From Prevotella sp. UBA4376 (GTDB taxonomy: Bacteria; Bacteroidota; Bacteroidia; Bacteroidales; Bacteroidaceae): 12,395 nt of DNA. Where the stretch lies: assembly GCA_002391185.1 (NCBI GenBank), contig DGRY01000090.1:1-12395 (forward strand). Direction: 5' to 3'. Of this stretch, positions 10,937 to 12,395 are shown piece after piece. Made by a program: the position numbers and the translations under genes. The notes under the pieces were generated by a model. It was given only the letters and a program-made list of their open reading frames with translations. It made no database searches and was not told the origin of the DNA. How positions within the stretch are numbered: the stretch's first letter is position 1; every line of letters starts with the position of its first letter.

Positions 10937-11842
10937 ATGAAAGCAGAAAAGAATCCATGCGTAGAAGAATGCGCAAAAGTTCCGGTAACCACGTATCGTT
11001 TCTATAGAAGAAACACTGAGGGCTATCTGAAAACTGATGACGGACTTGTTTTCGTCACTGTAACATCTGTTAGCGTTGACTTCAAGAAGCAGCTCGTAAC
11101 AACGGTGCTCACTGATAAAAGCGGAAAGGAGTATCTGAAAACAGACACCTTCTCTCTTTATCAGAGTTCAAAAGCTTACGAGAGCGACGATCCAAAGAAA
11201 ACGGATTGCTATCAAACTCATGAACTTCTGAGGTTTGTCGATGACAGGCTGAGAGAATGTTGCTGTGGTGTTGTCGATGAAGAGGACGGAAAGCAGTCTT
11301 GCTACATCAAGGTATGGATATTCGAGAAAGGCGGTGCCAATGAAATTCCCGTTGTCATCAACTCCATTGCCTGCGACACGTATGCGAAGTGGTATTTGGT
11401 TGACGGCAACATTCCTAAGAACTTCTGGGAGAATAGAAAGGACGCCTATTCCTTCAACGAGTATCAGATTACAGACGATGACGGCGAGGTATTCACTGAG
11501 GAAGGCATTCAGAAGCGTATCAATCTGACACCTCCACAATGGGTTATCATCAAGCAGATGGCAGCCCTGTTTGAGAAGGCGAAGGATGCTGGCATCAAGT
11601 TCGTTTGGGACAGAGAGTATCAAGGTAACGTGAAAGCTTTTAACACCGACAACGTACATGATTATGGCTACGATATTGAGCCATTCGAGGGTGGTGATAC
11701 TATTCCATTCCACGAAGCATGTCTCGCTGACACTGGCATTAGCTTTTACGATTTCGTTTCAGAACAAGCAGATTGCATTGCTCTCAATCCTACAGCTCGT
11801 CAGAAAAAAGCATGGCTCAAAGAGCAGCCAAGTAACAAGTAG
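10937..11842 (+). CDS. Hypothetical protein, 301 aa
   Basis: It starts MKAEKNPCVEECAKVPVTTY. The N-terminal 80 residues look beta-rich (YRFYRRNTEGYLKTDDGLVF, VSVDFKKQLVTTVLTDKSGK), a central part has CCCGVVDEEDGKQSCYIKVW, and the C-terminal half is mixed, with PPQWVIIKQMAALFEKAKDA and FVWDREYQGNVKAFNTDNVH. No family is recognised and I see no catalytic signature. The start follows ATGAATT, as at 6825. It is the largest gene in the window and the last before the second candidate structured RNA. Opposite-strand ORFs here are shadows. Confidence 0.88.
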   Translation: MKAEKNPCVEECAKVPVTTYRFYRRNTEGYLKTDDGLVFVTVTSVSVDFKKQLVTTVLTDKSGKEYLKTDTFSLYQSSKAYESDDPKKTDCYQTHELLRFVDDRLRECCCGVVDEEDGKQSCYIKVWIFEKGGANEIPVVINSIACDTYAKWYLVDGNIPKNFWENRKDAYSFNEYQITDDDGEVFTEEGIQKRINLTPPQWVIIKQMAALFEKAKDAGIKFVWDREYQGNVKAFNTDNVHDYGYDIEPFEGGDTIPFHEACLADTGISFYDFVSEQADCIALNPTARQKKAWLKEQPSNK

Positions 11843-11849
11843 TCTTTCT

Positions 11850-11867
11850 CCCCACTTGCATGTGGGG
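11850..11867 (+). other. Intercistronic hairpin element 13 (TTGCAT loop)
   Basis: CCCCAC pairs with GTGGGG around TTGCAT, 7 nt after the TAG stop (TAGTCTTTC); followed by AACAACAAACCAAGTTTG. No start codon follows at the usual distance; the candidate RNA does. Confidence 0.8.
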
Positions 11868-12331
11868 AACAACAAACCAAGTTTGTTCGCTGCAGGTGCC
11901 CACGCCTGTCAGTTGCCATTTAGTGGGCGCGAAAGGTTCTGATGACGTAACAACCGAGGTCAGTTCTCCACCATGTACCGGCCTGAAACCACGTGGTGCG
12001 GTCCTGTGTCACCAATGAGAAGTACAATCGTGTGCGGCAGGCGGGAGATATTCAAGCACTTAGCAATTTCGGTTCCTCTCACTCCTTAATAAAGAGAGCA
12101 TGCGAAAGCCGTCGAAGCCACTTAGGGACGTAAAGGCAGTGGGGGTATGCAACCACCAAGTGAGTAACATCGGCTGATGAAGGAAAATAACAGGGCGTGC
12201 CGTGCGGCCATAGAGGCGGATAGTGCAGACCACACCTGCGCGAATAACAACCAAAGGCTACCGTTTAACGCTAACGCAAAAGCGCAAGCCATGGAACAAC
12301 TATTCACGGAATTATCGTGTCTGAATTGGTA
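11868..12331 (+). ncRNA. Candidate structured non-coding RNA occupying a gene slot
   Basis: About 460 nt between two intercistronic elements hold no ORF with the block's start context. The base composition is more GC-rich and hairpin-rich than its neighbours. Helices I can read are CAGGTG/CGCCTG (11893-11908, loop CCCA), CACCATGT/ACGTGGTG (11969-11998, 8 bp), GTGC/GCAC (12032-12059), AGCCG/CGGCT (12107-12175) enclosing CCACT/AGTGG (12118-12142), GCAG/CTGC (12225-12239), CGCT/AGCG (12269-12284) and CACG/CGTG (12305-12319). No tRNA, tmRNA, RNase P or group II domain V signature was found by eye. It might belong to one of the known classes of large ornate phage RNAs, or be new. Ends are approximate. 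Confidence 0.55.
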
Positions 12332-12341
12332 AAAGTCTTAC

Positions 12342-12365
12342 AGGGAATGTGGACGCACATTCCCT
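12342..12365 (+). other. Intercistronic hairpin element 14
   Basis: AGGGAATGTG pairs perfectly over 10 bp with CACATTCCCT around GACG, preceded by AAAAGTCTTAC. TTGGT (12326-12330) could also pair with ACCAA (12366-12370) outside it, tying the hairpin to the end of the candidate RNA. It is followed by ACCAATAACCAACTAC and the next start. Confidence 0.78.
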
Positions 12366-12389
12366 ACCAATAACCAACTACACAAGATT

Positions 12390-12395
12390 ATGGCA
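12390..12395 (+). CDS. First two codons of the next gene, cut by the window edge
   Basis: ATG GCA at the right edge follows the intercistronic hairpin and the spacer ACACAAGATT, with T at -1, A at -3 and G at -4, the start context of the block. The product cannot be described. Confidence 0.6.

Noticed and set aside
11973..12089. 38-codon ORF starting inside the candidate RNA
   Set aside because: Its start is in the arm of the 8-bp helix 11969-11998, the context is wrong, and the end lacks an intercistronic unit.
11937..12182. CTGATGA strings as hammerhead ribozyme cores (11939, 12174; also 2811)
   Set aside because: No stem II with following GAAA and no cleavage-site triplet in the right order could be drawn.
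11868..12331. Group II intron or tmRNA
   Set aside because: No domain V, no GTGYG-to-AY boundary that makes sense, no reverse transcriptase, and no tRNA-like end were found.
12177..12332. 51-codon ORF ending at the TAA before hairpin 14
   Set aside because: It does end at an AGTCT junction, but its start (GGCTG-ATG) lacks the block context, the codons are unlike its neighbours, and it crosses several helices. It is kept as the main alternative to the RNA reading.
5948..12332. TAG stop-codon recoding as in some Prevotella phages
   Set aside because: TAG, TAA and TGA all occur at the same position relative to the AGTCT-hairpin unit, and new starts follow, so TAG acts as a true stop.
6182..12365. 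Reading the intercistronic hairpins as intrinsic terminators
   Set aside because: None is followed by a run of T; the true terminator at 4259-4292 shows the contrast.
1..12395. CRISPR array, insertion sequence or integrase site
   Set aside because: No regularly spaced long repeats, no transposase or recombinase gene and no target-site duplication were seen.

Overview
The window looks like part of a bacteriophage (or phage-like element) genome from a Bacteroidales host, probably Prevotella/Bacteroides. The supporting signs are a textbook Bacteroidetes promoter (TTTG, 20-nt spacer, TATCTTTG), no Shine-Dalgarno sequences, very small tightly packed genes of unknown function, and several small proteins of types I recall from Bacteroidetes phages. 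Stop codons are used normally; TAG is a frequent genuine stop. No structural, lysis or integrase gene is visible. All family calls are from memory of sequence motifs, not from a search.

Layout. (1) Positions 1-2605 are a leftward operon. Five genes are joined by overlaps (four of them ATGA or similar), then come a tRNA-like gene with an abnormal D/anticodon region and the start of a further gene running off the left edge. (2) Positions 2606-3698 are a 1.1-kb AT-rich divergent control region. It holds four ATGAACGA boxes, five GTTAACA boxes, several dyads and the rightward promoter. (3) Positions 3699-5113 hold three rightward genes. The first is followed by an intrinsic terminator, and a leader motif built around the loop TTGCAAGC occurs three times. 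(4) Positions 5114-5892 are about 780 nt without a credible gene, rich in hairpins and in the pentamer TACGA; this is a candidate large structured RNA. (5) Positions 5948-11842 are a rightward block of 15 small genes. (6) Positions 11868-12331 are a second candidate structured RNA of about 460 nt, followed by a hairpin and the first codons of the next gene.

The most striking property is the punctuation of block 5. At 14 of 17 junctions the stop codon runs into AGTCTYT (the AG often comes from the TAG stop). A hairpin follows within 6-12 nt, with a stem that differs each time but is always paired. Then comes an A/C-rich stretch (often ACCAAACCAA or TTAACCCC), and finally a start codon in a conserved context (G at -4, A at -3, T at -1). 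The stems lack U-tracts and so are not ordinary terminators. The second candidate RNA sits between two such units exactly as a gene would. I infer a repeated intercistronic RNA element used to process, stabilise or insulate individual messages, possibly also acting as a module boundary for gene shuffling. The leftward operon uses the opposite strategy, overlapping coupled genes with no such elements.
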